Notes under the pieces: model-generated | What the model was told of the DNA's origin: nothing | Databases searched by the model: none | The model's input: the letters and a program-made list of their open reading frames with translations, nothing else | Source: a virus | Strand: one strand, 5' to 3' | IMG/VR virus record: IMGVR_UViG_3300045999_003964 | Location: 1-27,159 of that record | Length of the DNA stretch: 27,159 bases | Made by a program: the position numbers and the translations under genes | Part shown: positions 15,117 through 23,000 of the stretch, one piece after another | Numbering within the stretch: position 1 is the first letter of the stretch | Layout of the letters: each line of letters opens with the position of its first letter

Positions 15117-18100
15117 TTATGCCAGAGCGCCCTGACGAGTGACCTCTCCGCCTTCCTTCTTGACCGTACGGACGTCAGGCATCGGCGCACCCTTGAAGTA
15201 CGGCATCAGCACGCCGCGCCCCGTATCGATCATGTCCAGCAGGTACTCGCGCACGGCCTTCGGTGTCGGGTTGATGCCTTGGCCTTGCAGCGTGTAGGCG
15301 GTCTGCTTTTCCAGCAGATCCAGCGCGTCGCCGCGCGGTGACTTCAGGCCAGTCAGTTCGCCGCCGCCGAACCACCTGCCGGCCTGGGCCGTACCGCCAG
15401 GAATGCCCATTTCATTGGCGATGTCGAGCATTTTGCTCTCTGCCAGTCCGTACTCCGTCGGGCCGAACCCGCCTTGCTCGGTGAAGTAGGGGTGGAACCT
15501 GCTTCCCTGCGTCTGTCCAGCCGCCTCATGGACGTCCAGCACGACACTCTTGCCGAAGTCTCCAGCCTTCTGCGTGCCGTAGGTCGGGATCTTGTAGTTG
15601 GTCGGGATGTCGGCCTTCAGCAGATCCCGCATGTTCAGCCCGCCCTCGATGACGTTGCGCACGCCCTCTCGATGCACCGGCATCAGCGGCAGACCCGTCC
15701 CATACTGCTGCTTGAACTTGGCCATCTCGGCGGTGACCGTGGCCTCATCAAGCGGCAAACCCCGCGCGTTCATGTCGCGCAAGAACTGCCCCACGGCCAT
15801 CTCGTTCATGATCGAGTTGCGCGCGCTTGCCGGTGCCGTCTGATAGACGAACTGATCGAACTTCTCGGCGGGAATGCCGCGCTCCAGTGCCGCCATCTTC
15901 AGCGGGTACAGCGACGCATAGAACGTCTCGCCACCCAACGGTAGGCCGCGGCCGATCTGCTGCTTGATCAGCGCGCGATTGGCCGGGTCGTCGTAGATTT
16001 CGTTGATGTAGTCGGTCTGCGCGCGCGGCGCCTCGTACCGCGGGAAGCGCGTCTGCTCGATGCCCGGGAAGCCTTCCATCGCCTCCTTGATCATCGCTCG
16101 GTCGAACGCCTGCTTTTCAGGAGGCGGCGGCGTCCACGGTTCTGTGGGCTTGCTCAAGAACTCCCTGGCCTTCTCGGCGCGTTCCGCCACCACCTCGGGG
16201 GCGTTGCGCAGGCGCCTGGGCGCCGGCATGTCATACGACGACGGCGACAGCTCCCCGTAGGTCTTCTGCAGTTCAGGGCGGGTTTCGCGCTCCCACTTCA
16301 GGCGCGCCAGCACCTGCCGTTGCGCCCGCGAGGCCACCTCCTGCTCCGTCAACTTGGGCGCGTCCTTGCTGATCGCGGCCGCGCGCTCCAGCATCATCTG
16401 CCGCACCGTTTCGGGCTTGGCATAAGGGCGCGAACGACCCTGCGCAAGCATCTGATTGGCTTGGTCGATGGCAGACGTCAGCGACGGCGGCGGAGCGGCT
16501 TCCAGGGCCTTCTTGGCGGCTTCTTGGGCAGCCTTCTCTGCCAGCCGACCCTCTGCTCGGGCCGCAGCACGTGCAGCCGCCCCGGCCGCACCCTTGGCCG
16601 CGCCGCCGGCAGCAAAGGTCGGCTCGATGCGCTCCTTGTTCAGACCGTTGATGTAGTCCTCCATCTCCTTGAGCATCTGGCGACGCTCAGGCGAGATGCT
16701 CGGGTGCTCCCGCAGCAGCTTCGCCCCCGTCATGGCGCGCGGCAGCCCAGCGCCCACGAACGCCGCACCGGCCCCACGCCCGGCCGGCACCCGTTCTGCC
16801 CCCTGCGCCATGCCCTGCATGATCAGACCAGGGATGTCCGCCGCACCCGCAGCCGGCAGCGTAGCCGCCTCGTCAGGCCGCACCCGTGCGCTGCGGGGCG
16901 CGATGTTCGCCCCCTGCACGCCCCTCGCAGCAGGATTGGCTGCGGACGGCCCACGGCCCTTGTCCGCATTCAGGAGGTCGCGCAGCGTCATCTGCGCGCC
17001 GAACTGGCGCCGGAAGTCGGCGAGCTCTTCAGCACTCACCATCGTCCGGCCGTCGACCACCGGCCGATTGGGCAGCGGGCCGCTCCAGGTCTTGCGCATC
17101 CGCACCGGCTCGGGCTTGAACAGGGCGTTCTGCGCCGAGCGCCTCTGACGCATCTGGCGCTCCGCCGCCTCGTACAGGTCGCCGCCCTCGTTCATCAGCA
17201 CCGCCCCGCCGGCCTTCATTTGCGCGTCCGACATCCGCAGCGCCATCGTCATCGCGCGGTCAGGGTCAACACCCTGGCCGACCAACTTGCCGGCGATCAC
17301 GTCCGCCGCTTGCGTGTAGCTCATGCTTCCTCCAACAGGCCCGCCTTGGGCCTTCTTTGTGGGCAGCTTCTCTTCGTTGCGCTGCAGGATGGTGAGGTTC
17401 TTCTCCTCGCCGGGGAAGACGACGAAGTTGCGGGTGCCTTGACCGGCGGCGCGGCTTCCCTCGTCAAGATACTTGATGCCAAGAATGCCCATGCCCTGGA
17501 ATTCGCGAGACGCTCCCTCGGGAGACAAGAATTTGGCAAACGTCTCGTAGGCATCCCGCCCAGTCAGCCGGCCCTCATTGCGCGCACCAGCCTTGAAAAG
17601 CAACTCCTCGGCGTTCAGCGCCTCAATAATTGAGCGGCCAATCTCACCCTGCTGCGCGAGCGGCTTGTCCCAGTCAAGCATCTTTTCGATCATCGGATCC
17701 GGGAGGTCGACGGTATATAGGGCGCCGCCTTCTGGCTTGTATTGCATGGCCCTGAGAAGGCTCGCGGCTTCGTCGTGAATCTTCGTGGCGTCATCCATCC
17801 ACGTCAATTCCCCACTCGCCGCGTCGAGGTCGCCCTTCTTTTCCTTCAGGGTTTGATATGCCAGCGCTGCAGATTCCTGAGAATAACCCTGGCCTTTGGC
17901 CGCGTCAGAAAACGTCTTCCACTCCGGCGACCCACCAACGATTGACACATCCTTGCCGCCAAGCAGGAACACGTTGGGATTCTTGCCGGTCAATCGCTCG
18001 CGGTATCCAGTCGCCACCTCTGGCGCTTCCGCCGTGTAGGTTCCAACCCCATACGCCTGAGCGCCCTCGCCCGTGCCAATCTTCTCTGACCGGAACCTCC

Positions 18101-19682
18101 CAAGGGGCGCGCCCTCTTCAGGAGCAAAGGTGTGCGGCGAACCGTGGTACACCGTGGCCAAAGCCGTCGTAGGCCCCTGCCGCTCAACGTCCTTCAACTC
18201 CGAGATGGGGACGTCATAGCTCTCTTCTGGAAAGGTCGCGCGGCGCTGCTCTGCAGTCATGCCTGCGCGCGCCTCTACAGCCCGCGCCTCCGCCTCTCCC
18301 GGGGTTCTCAAGTATTGCTGCGTCGGCGTAAGCTCCGCCTTGCTTGTCTCGCGATTCAACGCGCTTGTCACGTCCTCGCCAAGCATCCACAGTTGCTCTT
18401 GACTCTTTGGGGGCTCCAAGCCAGCGGCTTTGGCGGATTGTCTTAAATCCTCCCATTCCGATTTTGGCAGACGGGTGTTGAAGTCAAGCCCGTCAATAAT
18501 CGATTGCGTGAATTCATACACATCACCAGAGAGCGATATGTCACTTGGCCTCAAGTCGGCCGGCCCGCCGAGTTTTGCGGACAAATTCGCAAACGCATTG
18601 AACGCTGCGCGCTGCTCTGGCGTCTGCTTGAACTTGTATTCGAACATATCCGGGTTTGCGCCAGCGCCAAACCCTTCGCGCTCTTGAATCGGGTGCTGAG
18701 CCTCATGAAGCGCCGTCTTTTTGGTCGCCCCGCGGCCAAGGGTAATTTCCTCGGGCAAAACGCCGAAGCCAGCAAAATGTGACGACTGACCAGTGGGATC
18801 CACCGTCATCCGCATCGACTGCAACTCAGGGTAGGCGCGAAACAACTCTGGATGAGACAGGACTTCAGCGACTGTCTTTGCCTGCGGGTCGGGAGTGAAG
18901 CGAGCTTCAACATCGCTGATCTCCTGCCGCCACTGCCCATCAGGCGCCCGCCAGTTTCCAGTTTGCGACCAGATGTCCCGCGGGTCGGCGCCGGCCTTCT
19001 CCATCTCCACCGCGCGCACGTTCGACGCAGCGTCCCAGGTCTTGGCGCTCTTGCCGATGAAGATGTCGGGCATCATCCCGGCCCGGCGCATGTACGCCTC
19101 GGCCATCTCGGCAGCCTTCGGGCCCAGGCTCTGCACCGTCGCCTTGCCCGCCTTCGCCGCCCCGCGCCCGGCCGCAGCAACACCGCGCGCCGCCGGCCGC
19201 GCAGCAGCACCCGCCCCCAGCAGGTTCAGCGGGTCGGCCAGCAACTCTGCCCCAGTGGCCAGCAGCGGAGAGCCCGTCGCCCTCAGCGTCGCCTCGCCGG
19301 CAGCCTGGGGGATCGCCCCCAGCGGCGACAGGCCCTCGGCAATGCCCCTGACGGCCCGTATGCCGCCTTCTGTCTTCGGGTCGATGGTCAGGTAGTCCTG
19401 CACCCTCTGAACGGCGTCTGCGGCCTTCTCGGGGCCCTGCCCGGCGCCCAGATACCCCAGGCCCGCCAGACCAGCAGGGATGCTCCCCAGCACGGCCGAG
19501 CCGATCGTCTCCAGCGCCTCGCCGCCACCGCGCTGAGTGCGCCGGCCCGGGCTCGACGTGCGGAACGACGGACGCGACGCAGCGGCCAACTCAGCCGCCG
19601 TCGGAGGAACCTCCTCACGCCGACGGGTCGGCTCAGCCGTCCCCGCCAGCACTCGCCGAAGCTCCTCGTCCATCAGGTCCAT
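15117..19682 (-). CDS. Large polyvalent protein with HExxH (LPD23-like) and ADP-ribosyltransferase-like domains
   Basis: A 1521-aa multidomain protein. The N-terminal 190 residues are Ala/Gly/Arg-rich with hydrophobic segments (SAVLGSIPAGLAGLGYLG). At about 322-340 comes ATKKTALHEAQHPIQ, an HExxH zinc site, with a TPGEAEARAVEARAGM motif near 462, as in LPD23-type domains. ATVYHGSPH (near 510) and EKIGTGEGAQAYGVGTYTAE (near 533-552) match polyvalent-protein ART domains, ending near residue 770 (ARNFV-like FVVFPGEEKNLTILQ). The remainder is Ala-rich helical linker plus a C-terminal domain with VLDVHEAAG, GPTEYGLAESK and WFGGGELTGLK (about 1380-1440). I start at the ATG 19682, 5 nt after GGGAG; a GTG at 19688 is less likely. 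Such proteins are thought to be ejected with DNA and to act on host defences; that role is inference here. Confidence 0.75.
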   Translation of the reverse strand: MDLMDEELRRVLAGTAEPTRRREEVPPTAAELAAASRPSFRTSSPGRRTQRGGGEALETIGSAVLGSIPAGLAGLGYLGAGQGPEKAADAVQRVQDYLTIDPKTEGGIRAVRGIAEGLSPLGAIPQAAGEATLRATGSPLLATGAELLADPLNLLGAGAAARPAARGVAAAGRGAAKAGKATVQSLGPKAAEMAEAYMRRAGMMPDIFIGKSAKTWDAASNVRAVEMEKAGADPRDIWSQTGNWRAPDGQWRQEISDVEARFTPDPQAKTVAEVLSHPELFRAYPELQSMRMTVDPTGQSSHFAGFGVLPEEITLGRGATKKTALHEAQHPIQEREGFGAGANPDMFEYKFKQTPEQRAAFNAFANLSAKLGGPADLRPSDISLSGDVYEFTQSIIDGLDFNTRLPKSEWEDLRQSAKAAGLEPPKSQEQLWMLGEDVTSALNRETSKAELTPTQQYLRTPGEAEARAVEARAGMTAEQRRATFPEESYDVPISELKDVERQGPTTALATVYHGSPHTFAPEEGAPLGRFRSEKIGTGEGAQAYGVGTYTAEAPEVATGYRERLTGKNPNVFLLGGKDVSIVGGSPEWKTFSDAAKGQGYSQESAALAYQTLKEKKGDLDAASGELTWMDDATKIHDEAASLLRAMQYKPEGGALYTVDLPDPMIEKMLDWDKPLAQQGEIGRSIIEALNAEELLFKAGARNEGRLTGRDAYETFAKFLSPEGASREFQGMGILGIKYLDEGSRAAGQGTRNFVVFPGEEKNLTILQRNEEKLPTKKAQGGPVGGSMSYTQAADVIAGKLVGQGVDPDRAMTMALRMSDAQMKAGGAVLMNEGGDLYEAAERQMRQRRSAQNALFKPEPVRMRKTWSGPLPNRPVVDGRTMVSAEELADFRRQFGAQMTLRDLLNADKGRGPSAANPAARGVQGANIAPRSARVRPDEAATLPAAGAADIPGLIMQGMAQGAERVPAGRGAGAAFVGAGLPRAMTGAKLLREHPSISPERRQMLKEMEDYINGLNKERIEPTFAAGGAAKGAAGAAARAAARAEGRLAEKAAQEAAKKALEAAPPPSLTSAIDQANQMLAQGRSRPYAKPETVRQMMLERAAAISKDAPKLTEQEVASRAQRQVLARLKWERETRPELQKTYGELSPSSYDMPAPRRLRNAPEVVAERAEKAREFLSKPTEPWTPPPPEKQAFDRAMIKEAMEGFPGIEQTRFPRYEAPRAQTDYINEIYDDPANRALIKQQIGRGLPLGGETFYASLYPLKMAALERGIPAEKFDQFVYQTAPASARNSIMNEMAVGQFLRDMNARGLPLDEATVTAEMAKFKQQYGTGLPLMPVHREGVRNVIEGGLNMRDLLKADIPTNYKIPTYGTQKAGDFGKSVVLDVHEAAGQTQGSRFHPYFTEQGGFGPTEYGLAESKMLDIANEMGIPGGTAQAGRWFGGGELTGLKSPRGDALDLLEKQTAYTLQGQGINPTPKAVREYLLDMIDTGRGVLMPYFKGAPMPDVRTVKKEGGEVTRQGALA

Positions 19683-19691
19683 CGTCACTCC

Positions 19692-19874
19692 CTAGTGCGG
19701 CTCATGATGCACCCAGACCTCGTTCCCGGTCTCAGGGTCCACGTACTCCAGCCTCGGACAGCACCAGCACAACGGCGACGGCAGGTGCTCCGTCGCCTCC
19801 TGCCCGCGGTCGAGCATCACGTGCTTCTCATACACCGGCCATACCCGCCCGCCGGGTATCTGCTCACGCTGCAT
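19692..19874 (-). CDS. Small protein with Cys pair (60 aa)
   Basis: The ATG at 19874 lies inside the end of terL and has GGGAG 7 nt upstream. The product begins MQREQIPGGRVWPVYEKHVML, contains LCWCCPRLEYVD with clustered cysteines, and ends WVHHEPH. The CxCC plus terminal His cluster suggests metal binding, perhaps a partial zinc knuckle. A longer in-frame version from 19967 would translate Arg-rich sequence shadowing terL, so I prefer the short form. No family was recognised. Confidence 0.55.
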   Translation of the reverse strand: MQREQIPGGRVWPVYEKHVMLDRGQEATEHLPSPLCWCCPRLEYVDPETGNEVWVHHEPH

Positions 19875-22113
19875 AGGGATTCTCCCGCTTTGCCCGCCCG
19901 GTGTCTGCGTAGTCGTCTTCGTCCCAGTCATCCTGCGGCGGCGGGTCAACCTCCAGCCATCCCGCATCGCGAAGGAATCTCAGCGCCTGCGTCAGTGTAT
20001 CCACCAGATCATCGTTCGTCGTATTCGGAAACGCGCACACCTGCGAAACCAGCGGCTCCGCCCAGTCCCGCACATACCCAGGTCGCTGCGAACTCTCGGG
20101 AATCCACACCCGCCCCCGGGCAATGATGTGCGACACGATGTTCAGGCGCTGCAGCTTGTCCGCCTTCCCAGGGTTGTACGCCCGCACCGGCAGGTGAGCA
20201 CGCTGCAGGTCCTGGATCAGCGAGATCCCCGCCGACTTGTCCTCGATCAGGATCAGATCCACCCGCTTGCGGTCCCGCCCGTCCACCCCGGACTCGAAGA
20301 CGGTGTCGTACTCGTCCACCACCTTCGGCCGCAGATCAGGATACTGCAGCCGGTCCTGCCAGCAGTCGATCAGCATCACGCTCATCGGCCCGTCCTCGGG
20401 CTTGAACACGCCCCAGGTGCTCGACGCCGTCGGGTCGTTCTGCGTCTTCTCCGACGTCGCGCAGTCGTAGCTCTGCAGCACGTACTCGAACTTCGGGAAC
20501 GCCTTCGCGTGCGACCAGAGCTTGAAGTGCCCTCGCTTGACGATCCCGCCCTCCTCGGGGTCGATGATCTCAGCATGGATCTCCTGCCGGCCGAGCGTCG
20601 TGCCCTCGTACTGCAGGATCTGCTTCTTGAAGTTGGCCGACAGGTTGCCCAGGTTGGCATAGGTCGACGCCCGCGTCACCACGACGTCGTCGCCCTCCCG
20701 CCCGATCAGTTCGATGATCAGGTCCTTCGGCTTCGGCGTCGTCGTGATCACCGTCTTCGTCTGCGCCCCCAGGCGCACGCCGAACTGGATCTGGTCCCAC
20801 GACTCTTGGATGTAGTCCCAGGCAGCGAGCTCGTCGCAGTTATGGACGACGATGCCGTTGGCGATGAACTCGTGCTCGCCCTCAACCGTCAGGTTGTACG
20901 TCGCAGCGTTGGGCAAGCGTTCGACGCGGCGTACCGCCAGCGGGTTGACTGCGATAGGTGCGCACCTTGGATCGGTTGTTGCACGCCCGGCAGCAGTACC
21001 GCTGGAAATGCTTCGTCGCGATGTACGCTCCCCGGCAAACCTCACAGGCTCGTTGCTCGGGCTCGAACACGTTGCGCCGCCACCGCTCCAAGCAGTCGCG
21101 AGAACAGAAGGAACCCACCCGCCCAACGGCCAAGGAGACAAACCCGGCGCCGCATTGAAGGCAGCGCCCATCCTTGGGAGTGCGCAGCTTGGCCAGGGTC
21201 GCCGAAGCAGCAGCCTTTTGAGCGGCCGTCGCCGGCTTGCCGGTCTGGTGCATCCGGTTGTGCTCAGCCCGAGGCATTGCCTCAAGGTTCGCAGGGTCGT
21301 TGTTGCCAGGGTCGCCATCCCGGTGATGAACCACCCAGCCAGCCGGAATCGGCCCATGATGCCGCTCGTAAATGACCCGATGCGCGTACCTGCCGCCGAT
21401 GTACTTGTAGCCCATACCAAAGCGCCTTCCTTGACGTCGCCAGCAGCCACCCACTGGTCGCCCACCAGTATGGGATGGTCCTCCGTCACCGTCAAGCTCG
21501 TCTCGCCACAATCCAGCCTCACCAGATCCGCGGGATTGCCCGACGGTCCAGCCGCCAGCACTTGCCTGGGGCCATGCCGGGTCAGCACGACATCACCAGC
21601 CCGCAGCGTCTCGATTGGCCGCTCTCCGCCCGGCGTGGCGATCAGCGTCCCCGGGATGCAGCACCAAGCCCCGTGGAACTGCGGCCCCCGGAAGCGCTCA
21701 GGCTCCGACGCCGGGATGCCCTTGATCAGCGACCCGTTCGTCAGGCGGAGCTCGTGCAGCGCCTTGTTGTACTCGGCGATCAGCGGCGCAGGGATCACGC
21801 TCATCAGCCCCGAGTCGCCCTCGAAGCACGTCCCCCGCACGTCAGACGACGTCGGCGCCGCCACCAGCCAGCGCGTCCCCGGGTTCTCCCAGGCCCACCA
21901 CCCCACCTGCTCTGCGGCCGTTCTGGTCTTCCCAGCACCCCGCCCGGCCAGCATCAGCCAGATCGACCACCAGTCCCCCGACGGCAAGACCTGATGCCCG
22001 TGCGCCTGCTGCAGCCACCGGGCCCGCCACAGGTACGCCAGCCTCTTGTCCGCCGGCAGCGCCTTCAGCGCGCCCCGGACGTCCGGCGCGGCCAGGGTCT
22101 CAGCGAGGTTCAC
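19864..22113 (-). CDS. terL: Terminase large subunit precursor with intein
   Basis: The ATPase/nuclease that packages DNA into proheads. The 749-aa open frame includes about 475 residues of terminase and a 275-residue intein. The ATPase shows Walker A LAGRGAGKT near 55-63 and an adenine-side segment upstream; Walker B becomes HGAW-CDELAAW only after intein removal. The nuclease half has SYDCATSEKTQNDPTASS (about 548-565, first acidic site), DLILIEDKSAGISLIQD (about 619-635, second) and NDDLVDTLTQALRFL (about 700-714, third), typical of Terminase_6C-type nucleases. The GTG start follows GAGG at short spacing. Without splicing, Walker B would be disrupted, so activity depends on the intein. terS lies 2.5 kb upstream rather than adjacent. 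Confidence 0.92.
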   Translation of the reverse strand: MNLAETLAAPDVRGALKALPADKRLAYLWRARWLQQAHGHQVLPSGDWWSIWLMLAGRGAGKTRTAAEQVGWWAWENPGTRWLVAAPTSSDVRGTCFEGDSGLMSVIPAPLIAEYNKALHELRLTNGSLIKGIPASEPERFRGPQFHGAWCCIPGTLIATPGGERPIETLRAGDVVLTRHGPRQVLAAGPSGNPADLVRLDCGETSLTVTEDHPILVGDQWVAAGDVKEGALVWATSTSAAGTRIGSFTSGIMGRFRLAGWFITGMATLATTTLRTLRQCLGLSTTGCTRPASRRRPLKRLLLRRPWPSCALPRMGAAFNAAPGLSPWPLGGWVPSVLATAWSGGGATCSSPSNEPVRFAGERTSRRSISSGTAAGRATTDPRCAPIAVNPLAVRRVERLPNAATYNLTVEGEHEFIANGIVVHNCDELAAWDYIQESWDQIQFGVRLGAQTKTVITTTPKPKDLIIELIGREGDDVVVTRASTYANLGNLSANFKKQILQYEGTTLGRQEIHAEIIDPEEGGIVKRGHFKLWSHAKAFPKFEYVLQSYDCATSEKTQNDPTASSTWGVFKPEDGPMSVMLIDCWQDRLQYPDLRPKVVDEYDTVFESGVDGRDRKRVDLILIEDKSAGISLIQDLQRAHLPVRAYNPGKADKLQRLNIVSHIIARGRVWIPESSQRPGYVRDWAEPLVSQVCAFPNTTNDDLVDTLTQALRFLRDAGWLEVDPPPQDDWDEDDYADTGRAKRENPYAA
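20839..21663 (-). mobile_element. Intein within terL, inserted at Walker B
   Basis: The intein spans terL residues 151-425. Block A is CCIPGTLIATPGGERPIETL followed by RAGDVVLT (Cys1 then Thr at +5). Block B is TSLTVTEDHPILV with the TxxH-like motif. Block F/G is ATYNLTVEGEHEFIANGIVVHN followed by Cys+1. Removing Cys151 to Asn425 joins HGAW to CDELAAW and restores a perfect terminase Walker B, which fixes the boundaries. The first of two adjacent Cys residues is therefore Cys1. In the terL frame, about 150 residues between blocks B and F (roughly 233-388) read as Ser/Arg/Trp-rich non-domain sequence, while an HNH gene occupies another frame there. Confidence 0.92.
20882..21415 (-). CDS. HNH homing endonuclease nested out of frame in the terL intein
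   Basis: A 177-aa HNH nuclease in the -1 frame relative to terL. It begins MGYKYIGGRYAHRVIYERHH; the core is PAGWVVHHRDGDPGNNDPANL then MPRAEHNRMH, giving the His-His, Asn and distal His of the ββα-metal fold in about the first 55 residues. Two zinc-knuckle-like pairs follow: CLQC...FCSRDC and CEVC...CCRAC. It has its own ATG at 21415 with GGAAGG 9 nt upstream. The frame opens further upstream to 21511, but there it overlaps block B of the intein and reads as low-quality sequence. It ends inside the C-terminal splicing block. It probably drives intein homing. Two compensating frameshifts that moved an in-frame domain out of phase are an alternative. Confidence 0.85.
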   Translation of the reverse strand: MGYKYIGGRYAHRVIYERHHGPIPAGWVVHHRDGDPGNNDPANLEAMPRAEHNRMHQTGKPATAAQKAAASATLAKLRTPKDGRCLQCGAGFVSLAVGRVGSFCSRDCLERWRRNVFEPEQRACEVCRGAYIATKHFQRYCCRACNNRSKVRTYRSQPAGGTPRRTLAQRCDVQPDG

Positions 22114-22210
22114 GGGGCCTCAGCAGGGCGCAGACGGGCCTGGGGGCCTGCGGCAGGGGTAGTACCGGCACGCGGCCGATCGGCGCTTGTGGCGGCTTCT
22201 GGTGGCTCAT
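22100..22210 (-). CDS. Possible tiny Pro-rich ORF before terL (36 aa)
   Basis: An ATG overlaps the preceding TGA as ATGA and the frame runs 36 codons, overlapping the terL start by 14 bp. The peptide (MSHQKPPQAPIGRVPVLPLP and a basic tail) has no recognisable family. It fits the overlap style of the operon and would couple terL translation, but it may simply be a leader. Low confidence. Confidence 0.35.
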   Translation of the reverse strand: MSHQKPPQAPIGRVPVLPLPQAPRPVCALLRPREPR

Positions 22211-22551
22211 ACGGGCACTCCCTCGATCGGGGATGTCGGCTTCTGCGGCATCAGCGCCTCAACCATCAACTGCATGTGCCGGGTGTTGTCGTCCAGCAGA
22301 GCATGGATGTGCGGCCGGTAGCCCCGCATCTCTTGGTGATACCTCTCGGCCACCTCGGACGCAGCAGCCAGTCCGATCTGCAGCACCGGCAGCACCTCGG
22401 CCTTCAGGGCGTCCAGTTTCGCCTGCTCGCGCCGCCGCACCTCCGCCACCAGCCGGTGAACCCGGCCGACGAACGACTGCGGTTCGTCCTTCATCCGGTC
22501 GGACGCCTGTAGGCTCCAGCCCATGAACTCGGCAATCTCGGCATCAGTCAT
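22207..22551 (-). CDS. Uncharacterised protein (114 aa), MazG-module/terminase neighbourhood
   Basis: The ATG at 22551 overlaps the preceding TGA as ATGA; a longer frame to 22809 shadows the upstream gene. The product begins MTDAEIAEFMGWSLQASDRMK, which looks like a small helical head. A long helix follows (VHRLVAEVRRREQAKLDALKAE), then VLQIGLAAASEVAERYHQEMRG, then a polar end. It has no cysteines or catalytic signature. It belongs to the same translationally coupled run as the transglycosylase and transporter genes, and the next recognised gene is terL. Function unknown. Confidence 0.65.
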   Translation of the reverse strand: MTDAEIAEFMGWSLQASDRMKDEPQSFVGRVHRLVAEVRRREQAKLDALKAEVLPVLQIGLAAASEVAERYHQEMRGYRPHIHALLDDNTRHMQLMVEALMPQKPTSPIEGVPV

Positions 22552-23000
22552 TCCTTGGCCTCCACCGCCTTGATGGCCCGGCTCGCAACCGAGTTGATGT
22601 CGATCAACGCGGCGTACACCATCGCCCCGTCCACGGTGAAGCTGCGGATCTTCTTCACCGCCTGCAGCAGATCGTCGCGCTGAGCGGTCAGCGCCGCCAC
22701 CTCCTCCGCCAGCGGCTTGGACTGGGGCGGGGCAAGGTAGAGGAGCGCCCCCATCGGCAGGTCGCGCAGCAGATGCACCATCTTGATGGGCTCCCCTGGC
22801 GCCTGCCACTGCCCGTTGTACCCGCGCCAGACATCGCTCTGCGTTCCGACCGCCGCCACCGGCTCATCCTGCTGCGCCAGTGCGGCGCGGAGTGCGTATT
22901 CCACGTCTCTCACTGGACATGGGCCGGGAAGCCCCCGGTGCGTGGCATAGACCTCCAACGCCTCCAGCGCCTGCTGGGCGGCGGTTCTCAGGTCGTTCAT
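22548..23000 (-). CDS. Uncharacterised coiled-coil protein (150 aa)
   Basis: The ATG at 23000 overlaps the transporter stop as ATGA. The protein has an N-terminal helix (MNDLRTAAQQALEALEVYAT), a CPVRDVEYALRAALAQQ segment, a middle DLPMGALLYLAPPQ stretch, and a C-terminal coil (LAEEVAALTAQRDDLLQAVKK). This layout recurs in Ea22-like or DUF551-like phage accessory proteins, which have no known activity. It is coupled to the transporter gene upstream and to the 114-aa gene downstream. Confidence 0.6.
   Translation of the reverse strand: MNDLRTAAQQALEALEVYATHRGLPGPCPVRDVEYALRAALAQQDEPVAAVGTQSDVWRGYNGQWQAPGEPIKMVHLLRDLPMGALLYLAPPQSKPLAEEVAALTAQRDDLLQAVKKIRSFTVDGAMVYAALIDINSVASRAIKAVEAKE

Noticed and set aside
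18852-21375. Two long plus-strand frames opposite terL and the polyvalent gene
   Set aside because: Composition is Arg/Gln/Pro-rich, with no domain; they mirror codon bias of the true minus-strand genes.
21400-21440. Programmed -1 frameshift from the intein into the HNH frame
   Set aside because: No slippery heptamer is visible, and the HNH frame ends in a stop without returning to terL; an internal start with a ribosome-binding site explains it more simply.
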